Shown piece by piece: positions 1 to 7,317 of a DNA stretch of 33,070 nucleotides (position 1 is its first letter; each line of letters opens with the position of its first letter). A program made the translations under genes and the position numbers. The notes under the pieces are model-generated. The model searched no databases, was not told the DNA's origin, and saw only the letters and a program-made list of their open reading frames with translations. The DNA is from Tardiphaga sp. (lineage in GTDB: Bacteria > Pseudomonadota > Alphaproteobacteria > Rhizobiales > Xanthobacteraceae): assembly GCA_028290325.1 (NCBI GenBank), contig JAQGJY010000094.1, forward strand, positions 1 through 33,070, given 5' to 3'.

Positions 1-1634
1 GTCAACTCCCAGCGAACATCGTCGCGATTGCCGCGTGTGCCGATTTCATAGGTCGTGGCGCGCTGCGGCCGGATGCTGGTGAAGGGGATGACGGGAATCC
101 CCGGTCCCGACGCGCTCTCGCCGAAACTCGGCACCTCGGCGCTGCGCGAGACATTGCCGAACACCTGCACCGCGGGATCAACCTGCCACAGCACGCCGAA
201 CTTCGGACTCAGCAGATCGAACGACGTCGATCCCGATTGGTCGCCGTCAGTCAGAAATCGGTCTCGCCGATCGCGCGTCGCGTGCAGAAACTGCGCACCG
301 GCGACCAGCGCGATACTCGGCACGACGTAGAGCGAATTTTCCGCATAGACCGAGATATTTTTCGCGGTGTCGAGCGACGACGATGCCAGCGCGCCCTTCT
401 GTCCCGCCACGTTGACGAATTGCTGATTGTCGATGCTGCCGTTCAGCACGTTGACCCCGGCGACGAGGCGATTGCGCAAGCCGCCAATCACGCGGTCGTC
501 GGTGGCGCGTGCGAAGGCGCCGTAGTCCTGATAGCGATAATCGAGCCATTGGAAGATCGGATGCATCAGATGCCGATCGACACCGAATGCGCCGAATTCG
601 ACGATTGTATTCTCCAACCGCACTGTCGTCTTGTTGGCGACCCGCACTGTATCGATGTTGCGTTGCTGGTCGAGCGCGAGATTATTCGGCGCGGCGGTCT
701 GTGGCGAATTCAGCGCCGACGCTTTCGTCACCGTTCCGGGAATGCGCTGCCGCACTTCATTGGCGTTGATGTAGAAGCGCGTCTCGACGTCCTCGTTGAC
801 GCGGTAGCCGACGTTGCCGCTGACGCGCGTCGCTTGGCCTTCGCTGTGATCGCGGTAGCCGTTCGCCGCTTGCGTCGATGCCGTGAGAAAGCCGTCCCAC
901 GCCCCGTTCGCGCCGCCGGCGGATGCCTGCAAGCGGCGAAACCCGAACGCGCCGACGTCCAGACTCACCACATTGGTGAAAGGATCGCGACCCGATGGCG
1001 TGACGAAATTAATCGCGCCACCCAGCGCGTTCGCGCCGAAGCGCAGCGCGTTGCCGCCTTTATAGACCTCGACGAATTTATACGCGGTCGGATCGATCTC
1101 CTGAAAATCGCCGTAGCCGTCGGCCGTGTTGATCGGAACGCCATCCATGTAAAGCTGCACGCCGCGCAAATGGAAATTGCGCGACAGGCCCGATCCGCGG
1201 ATCGACAGCCGCGTGTCATCGCCCCATTTCGGCTGCGCGAACACGCCGGGCACGTAATCCAGGATGTCCTTGATGGTGTTGGCGACGGTCGTATTCTTGT
1301 AGGCCTCGGCGGGCACGATCGCGACGCCGCCGGGGGTGTGTTGGATTTCGCGTAACGCCGCTTGTGTGCTGAGCACCGTCAGCGAGGTTTGCGACACGCC
1401 GAGCCCGCCGGCCGGCGCCGGCTGTGGCGACGCGACGGTGCGCGGATTGCGCGTCAAGCGAGCGACATTGCGGGCGGGCCGCGGCGCGACGGCGGCGCGT
1501 GACCGCGGCTCATCGATGGTGACGGCCGGCAATCGCGAGCTTTGCGCCTTCGCGGCGCACGGCAGCGACAACGCGGCGGCGGAGATCAGAAAAACGACGC
1601 GCGTGCGCCAACGCAACGAAGAGGGTCGAAACAT
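1..1634 (-). CDS. TonB-dependent outer-membrane receptor (C-terminus cut by window edge)
   Basis: Outer-membrane, TonB-energised receptor, probably for an iron-siderophore or other metal chelate. The reading frame runs from an ATG at 1634 to the left edge with no stop, giving about 544 residues of a protein that is usually 650-750. The start has an AGGA element about 10 bases upstream. An Arg-rich n-region, a hydrophobic core and an Ala-Lys-Ala cleavage site near residue 30 form a signal peptide. LPAVTID at residues 35-41 resembles a TonB box and is followed by an Arg/Pro-rich linker. The plug domain follows at about 95-215, with SIRGSG near 144-149, YMDGVPI near 162 and the LGGAINF motif near 204. 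Beta-barrel strands rich in alternating aromatic residues fill the rest. It lies 94 bases downstream of a DUF2946 gene on the same strand. The substrate cannot be read from the sequence. Confidence 0.93.
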   Translation of the reverse strand, partial: MFRPSSLRWRTRVVFLISAAALSLPCAAKAQSSRLPAVTIDEPRSRAAVAPRPARNVARLTRNPRTVASPQPAPAGGLGVSQTSLTVLSTQAALREIQHTPGGVAIVPAEAYKNTTVANTIKDILDYVPGVFAQPKWGDDTRLSIRGSGLSRNFHLRGVQLYMDGVPINTADGYGDFQEIDPTAYKFVEVYKGGNALRFGANALGGAINFVTPSGRDPFTNVVSLDVGAFGFRRLQASAGGANGAWDGFLTASTQAANGYRDHSEGQATRVSGNVGYRVNEDVETRFYINANEVRQRIPGTVTKASALNSPQTAAPNNLALDQQRNIDTVRVANKTTVRLENTIVEFGAFGVDRHLMHPIFQWLDYRYQDYGAFARATDDRVIGGLRNRLVAGVNVLNGSIDNQQFVNVAGQKGALASSSLDTAKNISVYAENSLYVVPSIALVAGAQFLHATRDRRDRFLTDGDQSGSTSFDLLSPKFGVLWQVDPAVQVFGNVSRSAEVPSFGESASGPGIPVIPFTSIRPQRATTYEIGTRGNRDDVRWEL

Positions 1635-1648
1635 GGGGTGATCCTGAT

Positions 1649-1711
1649 GCCGGCATCGACGCCGGCGCATGCGATAAGCGATGAGATCGCGGCGCATGGA
1701 TCGCCGCGATC
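1649..1711 (-). other. Two stem-loops between the DUF2946 gene and the receptor gene
   Basis: The 94-base gap holds two inverted repeats. GATCGCGGCG at 1685-1694 pairs perfectly with 1702-1711 across a 7-base loop, and GCCGGC at 1649-1654 pairs with 1661-1666 across 6 bases. Neither is followed by a T-run on the minus strand, so they are not typical intrinsic terminators. They could stabilise a processed mRNA end or tune expression of the receptor relative to the upstream gene; that role is inference. Confidence 0.4.
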
Positions 1712-1728
1712 ACGAGATCGTCTTGTCG

Positions 1729-2100
1729 TCAGGATGATGCGGGTGGCGCGCGCGCCTGCGCGTGCGAAGACTCGCGCGCGGCCATCGCGTCGGGACGGTA
1801 CGCCCGCCAGGCCACGCGATAGGCATGCCGTTCCGGAGTCGCGATCGCGGCGACGGGCGAACCGATCGGCGCGCCCGCATGGGTGACGCAGCACGCCGAA
1901 CAGGATCCGTCTCGCTTGTGGTGAACGGTGTTGCCCGGATCGGCGAGATCGGCCTTCTCGATGCTGGAGCAGATCGTGGCGGAATGCAGCGGATCGGACG
2001 CCGCGATACTCGCAGCCCAGCACGCACCGACCGGCGCAACGATCTGCACCAGGAGCGCGAGCAAAACGATCGGAAGCAATCGGCCCAACCGACGGCGCAT
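1729..2100 (-). CDS. DUF2946 family protein
   Basis: A 123-residue protein that I recognise as DUF2946-like from its overall pattern: a short Arg-rich start, one hydrophobic segment (about residues 8-30, ending near a GACWAA stretch), a His/Cys patch (HHKRDGSCSACC, about 59-70) followed by HAGAP, and a C-terminal tail ending in QARAPP. The hydrophobic segment could be an uncleaved anchor or a signal peptide, placing the His/Cys region in the periplasm. Function is unknown; members often sit next to TonB-dependent receptors or metal genes, as here. The clustered Cys and His residues suggest metal or heme contact, which is inference. The ATG at 2100 has a good upstream AGGAAAGG. The gene is first in the pair and probably shares a transcript with the receptor. 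Confidence 0.75.
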   Translation of the reverse strand: MRRRLGRLLPIVLLALLVQIVAPVGACWAASIAASDPLHSATICSSIEKADLADPGNTVHHKRDGSCSACCVTHAGAPIGSPVAAIATPERHAYRVAWRAYRPDAMAARESSHAQARAPPASS

Positions 2101-2349
2101 GATGCGGCCACCTTTCCTGCCGGCGAAATACCACGCGGCTCGAACCGAGTCGAGAACGGAGCACTCGGACGGAAATGCTCTAAATTAAGGCAGCGATCAT
2201 CGGCCTCCGCGCGCAGTTGAAAGAAGCGAAAGCCCAAATGCAATCATCACAACTGTTCCTGGCGCACGAACGATCGTTTCACGAGATGCTTGAATTTTAG
2301 ACGATCATTGCCAAAACAGATGACAAGATTGAAAAACTCGATTACCAAG

Positions 2350-2512
2350 GGTGCAACAGACAAACGCAAGGGCGTCTGGTGGTCCAAGTCTCGGGAGGAA
2401 CCCTGGCGCGCACAAGCGGCGTCACCCCATCAAATCAAGAATAAATCTTATTGTTTTGGGGAATAGGGTCGACACAATGTTCCGAGCAGGGCGAGAGCCC
2501 TGCTCTTTTTTT
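2350..2512 (+). ncRNA. Candidate structured small RNA or relic transcript
   Basis: The evidence is structural only. A hairpin can form around 2358-2376 (CAGA...CGC with GCG...TCTG). A second forms at 2425-2461, where CCCC pairs with GGGG around an AT-rich inner stem. A perfect 9-bp intrinsic terminator closes the region. No long convincing reading frame lies upstream on the plus strand: a GTG-initiated frame at 2351 runs straight through the terminator. A stretch near 2389-2400 containing GGGAGGAA resembles a ribosome-binding leader, so the segment could instead be the leftover ends of a deleted plus-strand gene. The 5' end is a guess and I see no clear promoter. Confidence 0.3.
2484..2512 (+). 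terminator. Rho-independent terminator, plus strand
   Basis: GAGCAGGGC (2484-2492), loop GAGA, perfect complement GCCCTGCTC (2497-2505), then seven T residues (2506-2512). The T-run is on the plus strand only; read on the minus strand the hairpin is followed by GGAACATT. So it does not look like the terminator of the DUF1467 gene that ends at 2529, although the hairpin could still protect that mRNA end. Confidence 0.85.
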
Positions 2513-2528
2513 CGCGATATGGCAAAGT

Positions 2529-2804
2529 CTAGATCGGCAGTCCCATCAATTGCGACAGCCGCTCGATGTTGAAATAGCCGGCGCGAAACGCGCCGAACCC
2601 GGCGACGAAAATCACCAGCGAGATCAGAGTCGTCCACACCAATTTCGCGCGCATGCGAGAGACGATCGGCGCGCCGGGATCGGTGCCATCCGTCTGATCG
2701 CCGTCTTCATGCTGGCTCCGGACGCCGAACGGAAGCGTCACGAACAGCACGATCCACCACAACACAAAGTAGATCGCGAGCGCCGACGAGATCGTATAGG
2801 CCAT
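2529..2804 (-). CDS. DUF1467 family small membrane protein
   Basis: A 91-residue protein with two predicted membrane helices (about 5-27, rich in Trp, Leu and Val, and about 54-77), joined by a charged loop containing an HEDGDQTDGTDPGAP stretch. This is the shape of the DUF1467 family, known from alphaproteobacteria and without an assigned function. The LPFGVRSQ motif right after helix 1 is characteristic as I remember it. The ATG at 2804 has only a weak ribosome site, but a 15-codon reading frame with a strong site ends 4 bases upstream and may deliver ribosomes to it. It is the last gene of the nuo-birA-rnj-mce string. Its position suggests a membrane or respiratory role, but nothing in the sequence proves this. 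Confidence 0.8.
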   Translation of the reverse strand: MAYTISSALAIYFVLWWIVLFVTLPFGVRSQHEDGDQTDGTDPGAPIVSRMRAKLVWTTLISLVIFVAGFGAFRAGYFNIERLSQLMGLPI

Positions 2805-2808
2805 GAGA

Positions 2809-2856
2809 TCAAGTCTTTCGGTTTTCGGTTTGCGAAGTGGAACGCGGAACAGTCAT
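2809..2856 (-). CDS. 15-codon leader ORF ahead of the DUF1467 gene
   Basis: ATG at 2856 directly follows GGGAGAGGGCG, the strongest-looking ribosome site in the area. It opens a frame of 15 codons (MTVPRSTSQTENRKT) and stops with TGA 4 bases before the DUF1467 ATG. The gap between mce and DUF1467 (140 bases) is otherwise long for this operon. A leader peptide that couples translation to the downstream gene would explain the layout. A chance AG-rich stretch is the alternative. The peptide resembles nothing I know. Confidence 0.35.
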   Translation of the reverse strand: MTVPRSTSQTENRKT

Positions 2857-2944
2857 CGCCCTCTCCCTTCTGGGAGGAGCAAGATCGGTCGTGACGCAAT
2901 CGCGCCACCTCGTCGTCCGTGCCGGGTAATGGGCTATCCGCCGC

Positions 2945-3349
2945 TCAGCTCTCTTCGATCTCGACAAGCGCGCCGGAAAAATCCTTCGGATGAAGAAAGA
3001 GCACCGGCTTGCCATGCGCGCCGATCTTCGGTGTGCCGTCGCCAAGCACGCGCGCGCCTTCCGCGATCAACTGGTCCCGCGCCGCGATGATATCCGGCAC
3101 CTCGTAGCAGATGTGATGGATGCCGCCGTCAGCATTGCGATCGACGAATTTCTGGATCGGCGAATTCTCGCCCAGCGGCTGGATGAATTCGATCTTGGTA
3201 TTCGGCAACGTCGCGAAGACAGTGATGACGCCATGTTCCGGCAGCGCGACCGCGCCGGAAATCTCGGCGCCGAAAGCTGTGCCATAGATCCTCGCGGCTT
3301 TTTCCGCGTCCGCGACCGCGATCGCGACATGGTTCAGACGGCCGAGCAT
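2945..3349 (-). CDS. mce: Methylmalonyl-CoA epimerase
   Basis: Interconverts (2R)- and (2S)-methylmalonyl-CoA in the cytoplasm, the step between propionyl-CoA carboxylase and methylmalonyl-CoA mutase. It has 134 residues, the normal size, in the two-module glyoxalase/VOC fold. Expected metal ligands are visible: His7 in NHVAIAV, Gln57 in EFIQPLG, the His pair 78-79 in GGIHHICYEV, and Glu130 in LVEIEES. An AAGGA ribosome site precedes the ATG. The gene starts 24 bases after rnj ends, so it belongs to the same transcript. With birA two genes upstream, whose product biotinylates propionyl-CoA carboxylase, it gives this end of the operon a propionate-metabolism theme. Confidence 0.93.
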   Translation of the reverse strand: MLGRLNHVAIAVADAEKAARIYGTAFGAEISGAVALPEHGVITVFATLPNTKIEFIQPLGENSPIQKFVDRNADGGIHHICYEVPDIIAARDQLIAEGARVLGDGTPKIGAHGKPVLFLHPKDFSGALVEIEES

Positions 3350-3373
3350 ATTGGTTTCCTTCGACCTCGTTCG

Positions 3374-5044
3374 TCAGATCACTGACACCAACACCGAGGC
3401 AACGGTCTTCTTGCCCCACTGCTCGTTGATGGCGGCGCGCACCGCGCGCCGCACCGACTCCGCCATCGCGTCGGCATCGCGGCGCCGCGCCTTCGGGAGA
3501 TTTTCGACCGTCGTCACGACGATATCGAACACGATCTCCTCGATCGGCTCGCCGGCCTTGTTCTTCTCGGGGATGCCGAGCAGTTCGACCTGCGGATCAT
3601 CGGCGAGTTCGCCCGCCTCCGTCATCGTAATCGCGACGAAGGCCGCGCCCGCAAAGCCGAGCTTCTTGCGTTCGACGACAGCGCGCGATTTCGAATCTTC
3701 TAAAATAATGCCGTCCTTGTACAGCCGGCCTGACGGGATCTGTTCGATCACCGCCGGATCGCCCGGGCCGAGCCGGACCAGATCGCCGTTCTTGATGACC
3801 ATCACTTTCGGCACGCCGCAGGCGCGGGCAAGCTTGGCATGCTCGTTCAGATGCAGCGCCTCGCCATGCACGGGGATCAGCAATTGCGGTTTCACCCATG
3901 AGATCATGTCGCGGAGTTCGTCGCGGCGCGGATGGCCGGAGACATGCACCATGTTGGTCCGATCGGTGATGACCTCGATGCCCTGATTGACCAGCCCGTT
4001 GATGATGCCGCCGACGGCTTTTTCATTGCCGGGAATCGTGCGCGACGAGAAGATCACCGTGTCGCCTTTATTCAGCGTCACCTGCGGATGATCGTCATTG
4101 GCGATCCGCGACAGCGCCGCGCGCGGCTCACCCTGGCTTCCGGTGCACAGCGCCAGCACCTTGTCCGGCGGAAAGTGACCGTAATAATCGACGCTGCGGA
4201 AATTCTGCACGCCCTTGAGATGCCCGGTTTCGCGCGCGACCTGAACGACGCGATCCATGGCGCGGCCGACCAGCACGACCTCGCGGCCCGCCTCACGCGC
4301 GGCATTGGCCACGGCGCGAATGCGCGCGACGTTCGACGCGAACGTCGTGACGGCGACGCGGCCTTTCGCTTCCTTCACCAGCGCGGTGATGTTGGTGCCG
4401 ACTTCGGTCTCGGATGGCGAGCGCCCTTCGCGCACGGCGTTTGTCGAATCGCCGATCAGCGCCAGCACGCCCTGCTCGCCCAGTTCACGCAAGCGGCGCT
4501 CGTCGGTGGGGCTGCCGACCAGCGGCGTCGGATCGATCTTCCAGTCGCCGGTGTGCAACACGATTCCCAGAGGCGTGTGCAACGCCAGCGCATGTGATTC
4601 CGGGATCGAATGCGCCACCGGAATGAACTCGACATTGAACGGACCGATATCGACCCGGCTGCCGGACTCGACGATGGTGACCGGAATTTTCGGCGGGTTA
4701 CGTTCGGATGCGAGCTTCGCGGCGAACAGAGCCGCGCTGAACTTGGTCGCGTAGATCGGACATTTCAGCTTCGGCCACAAATCGATGATGGCGCCGAAAT
4801 GATCCTCATGCGCATGCGTCAGCACGAGGCCGACGAGGTTCTTCTTCTCTTTTTCGAGAAAGCGAATATCCGGCATGATCAGGTCGATGCCGGGCAAATG
4901 CTCCTCGTCGCCGAACGACACGCCGAGGTCGATCGCCAACCAGTTCCTCTGGTTGCCCTTGCTCAATCCGTAGATCGACAGGTTCATGCCGATTTCGCCG
5001 ACGCCGCCGAGCGGCGCGAAAGTCAGTTCGTCTGGTCGCGTCAT
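3374..5044 (-). CDS. rnj: Ribonuclease J
   Basis: Metallo-beta-lactamase/beta-CASP ribonuclease with endo- and 5'-exonuclease activity, involved in rRNA maturation and mRNA decay in the cytoplasm. It has 556 residues, normal for the alphaproteobacterial form. The catalytic zinc motif HAHEDH lies near residues 77-82, with HTGDWK near 165-170 and SGHPRRDEL and PVHGE in the later beta-CASP/lactamase part. The C-terminal domain ends in VASVLVSVI. The ATG overlaps the birA stop by one base (TAATG), indicating translational coupling, with AAAGG inside birA as ribosome site. The location behind nuoN-birA is a recurring alphaproteobacterial arrangement. The functional reason for placing an RNase there is not known to me. 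Confidence 0.96.
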   Translation of the reverse strand: MTRPDELTFAPLGGVGEIGMNLSIYGLSKGNQRNWLAIDLGVSFGDEEHLPGIDLIMPDIRFLEKEKKNLVGLVLTHAHEDHFGAIIDLWPKLKCPIYATKFSAALFAAKLASERNPPKIPVTIVESGSRVDIGPFNVEFIPVAHSIPESHALALHTPLGIVLHTGDWKIDPTPLVGSPTDERRLRELGEQGVLALIGDSTNAVREGRSPSETEVGTNITALVKEAKGRVAVTTFASNVARIRAVANAAREAGREVVLVGRAMDRVVQVARETGHLKGVQNFRSVDYYGHFPPDKVLALCTGSQGEPRAALSRIANDDHPQVTLNKGDTVIFSSRTIPGNEKAVGGIINGLVNQGIEVITDRTNMVHVSGHPRRDELRDMISWVKPQLLIPVHGEALHLNEHAKLARACGVPKVMVIKNGDLVRLGPGDPAVIEQIPSGRLYKDGIILEDSKSRAVVERKKLGFAGAAFVAITMTEAGELADDPQVELLGIPEKNKAGEPIEEIVFDIVVTTVENLPKARRRDADAMAESVRRAVRAAINEQWGKKTVASVLVSVI

Positions 5045-5859
5045 TACTGTGTTGCCTTTGCCGACGCGATATCGCCGAAATAAACGTCTCCGGCCGCAAT
5101 CGGGATTCGTTTGTGGTCCGTTGTGACCACGATCATACAGCCGGTGTCATCAATGGTGTCGAATATTCCCGATATAACCGAGGTTCCGGTTTTTATCGAG
5201 ACCGCCTGGCCCAGTCCCGCCGCGCGCTCCAGCCACAACGCCCGGACATCCGGAAAGCCGCGGCCGTTGTTCCAGATGCCTCGCATCTCCTGCCATGAAT
5301 CGGAAAGCGCGGCGAACAGGTCTTCCGCGCTGGCGCTGACGCCCAGCGCATGGAGACAGGCCGTCTCGTAGGGCATATTCTCGGGCGTGGCGACCACGTT
5401 GGTGCCCATGCCGACGACGACGGCCAGCTTGCCGTCCGGCCTGGCCTCGGCTTCCAGATTCATCCCGACCAGCTTGGCGCCGCCGGCGAGAATGTCGTTC
5501 GGCCACTTGAGCCGATAGTCGTTCGCGGCGGAGTCCGGGGCACGTCGCACGGCTTCGGCGCTGACCTGTCGCAACGCTTTCTCGAGCGCGAGACCGGCGG
5601 CGAAGCCAAGCGTCGCGGCGACGGACGGCGTGACGTCGAGAATTTCCAGAACCGAGCTGGCGAGATTACCGCGCGGCGCGACCCACGCGCGATTGCGCCG
5701 GCCGCGACCGGCCGTCTGCATCGTCGTCACGAACCAGCATGGCGCCGGCCCGCCCGCGCGGGCGTGGTCCATCGCGTTGGTATTTGTCGAGCCGGTCTCG
5801 TCGAACACCTTAAGTCCAACGCCGGCACGTCTCGCTTGAGGCCCCAGCGCAAACGCCAT
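5044..5859 (-). CDS. birA: Biotin--[acetyl-CoA-carboxylase] ligase
   Basis: Activates biotin with ATP and attaches it to carrier domains of biotin-dependent carboxylases. The 271 residues include the ETGSTN motif (21-26), the biotinyl-AMP loop TAGRGRRNRAW (about 49-59) and the KWPNDI motif near 118-123, followed by GMNLE where many homologues have GILxE. The N-terminal helix-turn-helix of the bifunctional E. coli BirA is absent, so it should be a ligase without repressor function. The ATG follows the nuoN stop codon with no spacer, and its stop overlaps rnj by one base, so the three genes are tightly coupled. Confidence 0.95.
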   Translation of the reverse strand: MAFALGPQARRAGVGLKVFDETGSTNTNAMDHARAGGPAPCWFVTTMQTAGRGRRNRAWVAPRGNLASSVLEILDVTPSVAATLGFAAGLALEKALRQVSAEAVRRAPDSAANDYRLKWPNDILAGGAKLVGMNLEAEARPDGKLAVVVGMGTNVVATPENMPYETACLHALGVSASAEDLFAALSDSWQEMRGIWNNGRGFPDVRALWLERAAGLGQAVSIKTGTSVISGIFDTIDDTGCMIVVTTDHKRIPIAAGDVYFGDIASAKATQ

Positions 5860-7305
5860 TTAGAAAAGCGACTTCGCGGCGGTGGTCGCAGCGCTGACCA
5901 GCGGCCCCGGATAGACAAAGAACAAGATCACTAACAGCCCGGAGACCGCGAGCACCGCGCGCAACTCGATCCGCATCGGATCGACCGCGCCCTTCGGCTC
6001 ATCGAAATACATCAGCTTGATGATCATCAGGTAGTAATAGGTGCCGACGACGCTGGCCAGCACGCCGACGACAGCGAGCGTGAACAGCCCGGCCTTGATC
6101 GCCGCGACGAAGACATAGAACTTCGCGAAGAACCCCGCCAGCGGCGGAATGCCGGCCAGCGAGAACAGCAGCATCGCGAAAATGAAGGCGAGCATCGGAT
6201 TGGTGCGCGACAGGCCCGCGAAATCCGCCACGGTCTCGGCCGGCTGGCCATTGCGTTTCATGGTGAGGATGACAGCGAAGGTTCCCAGCGTCATCGCCAC
6301 GTAGATCGCAATGTAAACGAGCACGCCCTGCACGCCCTCGACCGTGCCGGCGGCGAGGCCGACAAGGGCGAAGCCCATGTGGCCAATCGACGAATAGGCC
6401 ATCAGGCGCTTGATGTTGCTTTGGCCGATCGCGGCGAACGAGCCCAGCACCATCGAGGCGATGGCGACGAACACGACGATCTGCTGCCACTGCGCCGCGA
6501 CGCTCGGGAACGCGGTCAGCGCCACGCGCGTGAACACCGCGATCGCGGCCACCTTCGGCGCGGAGGCGAAGAACGCCGTCACCGGCGTCGGCGCGCCTTC
6601 ATAGACGTCTGGCGTCCACATGTGGAACGGCACCGCCGAGACCTTGAAGCACAGCCCTGCGAGCAGAAACACGAGGCCGAACACGAGACCGATATTGCCG
6701 CCCTTGGCCACCGCCGCGATGCCTGCGAAGTTGACCGTTCCGGTAAAGCCGTAGATCAGCGACGCGCCATACAACAGCATGCCCGACGACAGCGCGCCGA
6801 GAACGAAATACTTGAGGCCGGCCTCGGTGGATTTGGCATTGTCGCGGTGGCTGGCGGCAACCACATAAAGCGCGAGGCTCATCAGTTCGAGGCCGAGATA
6901 CAGCATGATCAGATCGCCGGCCGAGATCAGGATCATCATGCCGACGGTCGAGAGGATCACCAGAATGGCGTATTCGAAAATCCTGCGCGATTGATCGGCG
7001 AGAAATTCGGTCGAGAGGATCAGCGTCACGCCGGAGCCGATCAGCGCGAGGATCTTCAGGAAGCGCGCGAAATCATCGACGATGAAACTGCCGCCGAAAG
7101 TGACGAGCTTGCCGGCCGGCAGCGTCACGATCAGTCCGCCGGTGACGATCAGCAACACGACCGCCAACGTGGTGACGAGGCCCGTGGCTTGCGGCCCGCG
7201 AAACGCGCCAAGCATCAACAGCACCATCGCACCCGCCGCGAGCACCAGCTCGGGCAAGATCGGCAGCAGCGAATATCCGGCCATCTCAAAGGTCATATCG
7301 TTCAT
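5860..7305 (-). CDS. nuoN: NADH-quinone oxidoreductase subunit N
   Basis: Antiporter-like proton-channel subunit in the membrane arm of complex I, related to NuoL and NuoM. It has 481 residues in about 14 helices. The family core is visible: [14 protein letters not shown] (about 135-148) with the conserved Glu in helix 5, the [20 protein letters not shown] stretch near 222-241, and the broken-helix region [19 protein letters not shown] near 299-317. Start ATG at 7305, 12 bases after the nuoM stop. It is the last nuo gene and runs directly into birA. Confidence 0.96.
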   Translation of the reverse strand: MNDMTFEMAGYSLLPILPELVLAAGAMVLLMLGAFRGPQATGLVTTLAVVLLIVTGGLIVTLPAGKLVTFGGSFIVDDFARFLKILALIGSGVTLILSTEFLADQSRRIFEYAILVILSTVGMMILISAGDLIMLYLGLELMSLALYVVAASHRDNAKSTEAGLKYFVLGALSSGMLLYGASLIYGFTGTVNFAGIAAVAKGGNIGLVFGLVFLLAGLCFKVSAVPFHMWTPDVYEGAPTPVTAFFASAPKVAAIAVFTRVALTAFPSVAAQWQQIVVFVAIASMVLGSFAAIGQSNIKRLMAYSSIGHMGFALVGLAAGTVEGVQGVLVYIAIYVAMTLGTFAVILTMKRNGQPAETVADFAGLSRTNPMLAFIFAMLLFSLAGIPPLAGFFAKFYVFVAAIKAGLFTLAVVGVLASVVGTYYYLMIIKLMYFDEPKGAVDPMRIELRAVLAVSGLLVILFFVYPGPLVSAATTAAKSLF

Positions 7306-7317
7306 CCCCGGCGCGCC

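Larger units (their letters stand above)
2101..2528. other. 428-base gap without a recognised protein gene
   Basis: This gap separates the 3' end of the nuo-birA-rnj-mce string from the 5' end of the DUF2946 gene. The part at 2230-2350 is noticeably more AT-rich than the neighbouring genes, as expected for a promoter region serving the DUF2946-receptor pair. A perfect palindrome AACGATCGTT lies near 2270. On the minus strand TTTAGAG (2184-2178) looks like half of an iron-responsive ICE box, with a poor second half. The right part holds a structured stretch and a plus-strand terminator, listed separately. Confidence 0.6.

Noticed and set aside
2484-2512. The same hairpin as the terminator of the nuo-DUF1467 transcript
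   Set aside because: On the minus strand the stem is preceded by A residues and followed by GGAACATT, with no T-run; the polarity is clearly plus.
2351-2572. 73-codon plus-strand frame starting GTG
   Set aside because: It runs through the intrinsic terminator at 2484-2512 and into the end of the DUF1467 gene on the other strand, and has no recognisable domain.
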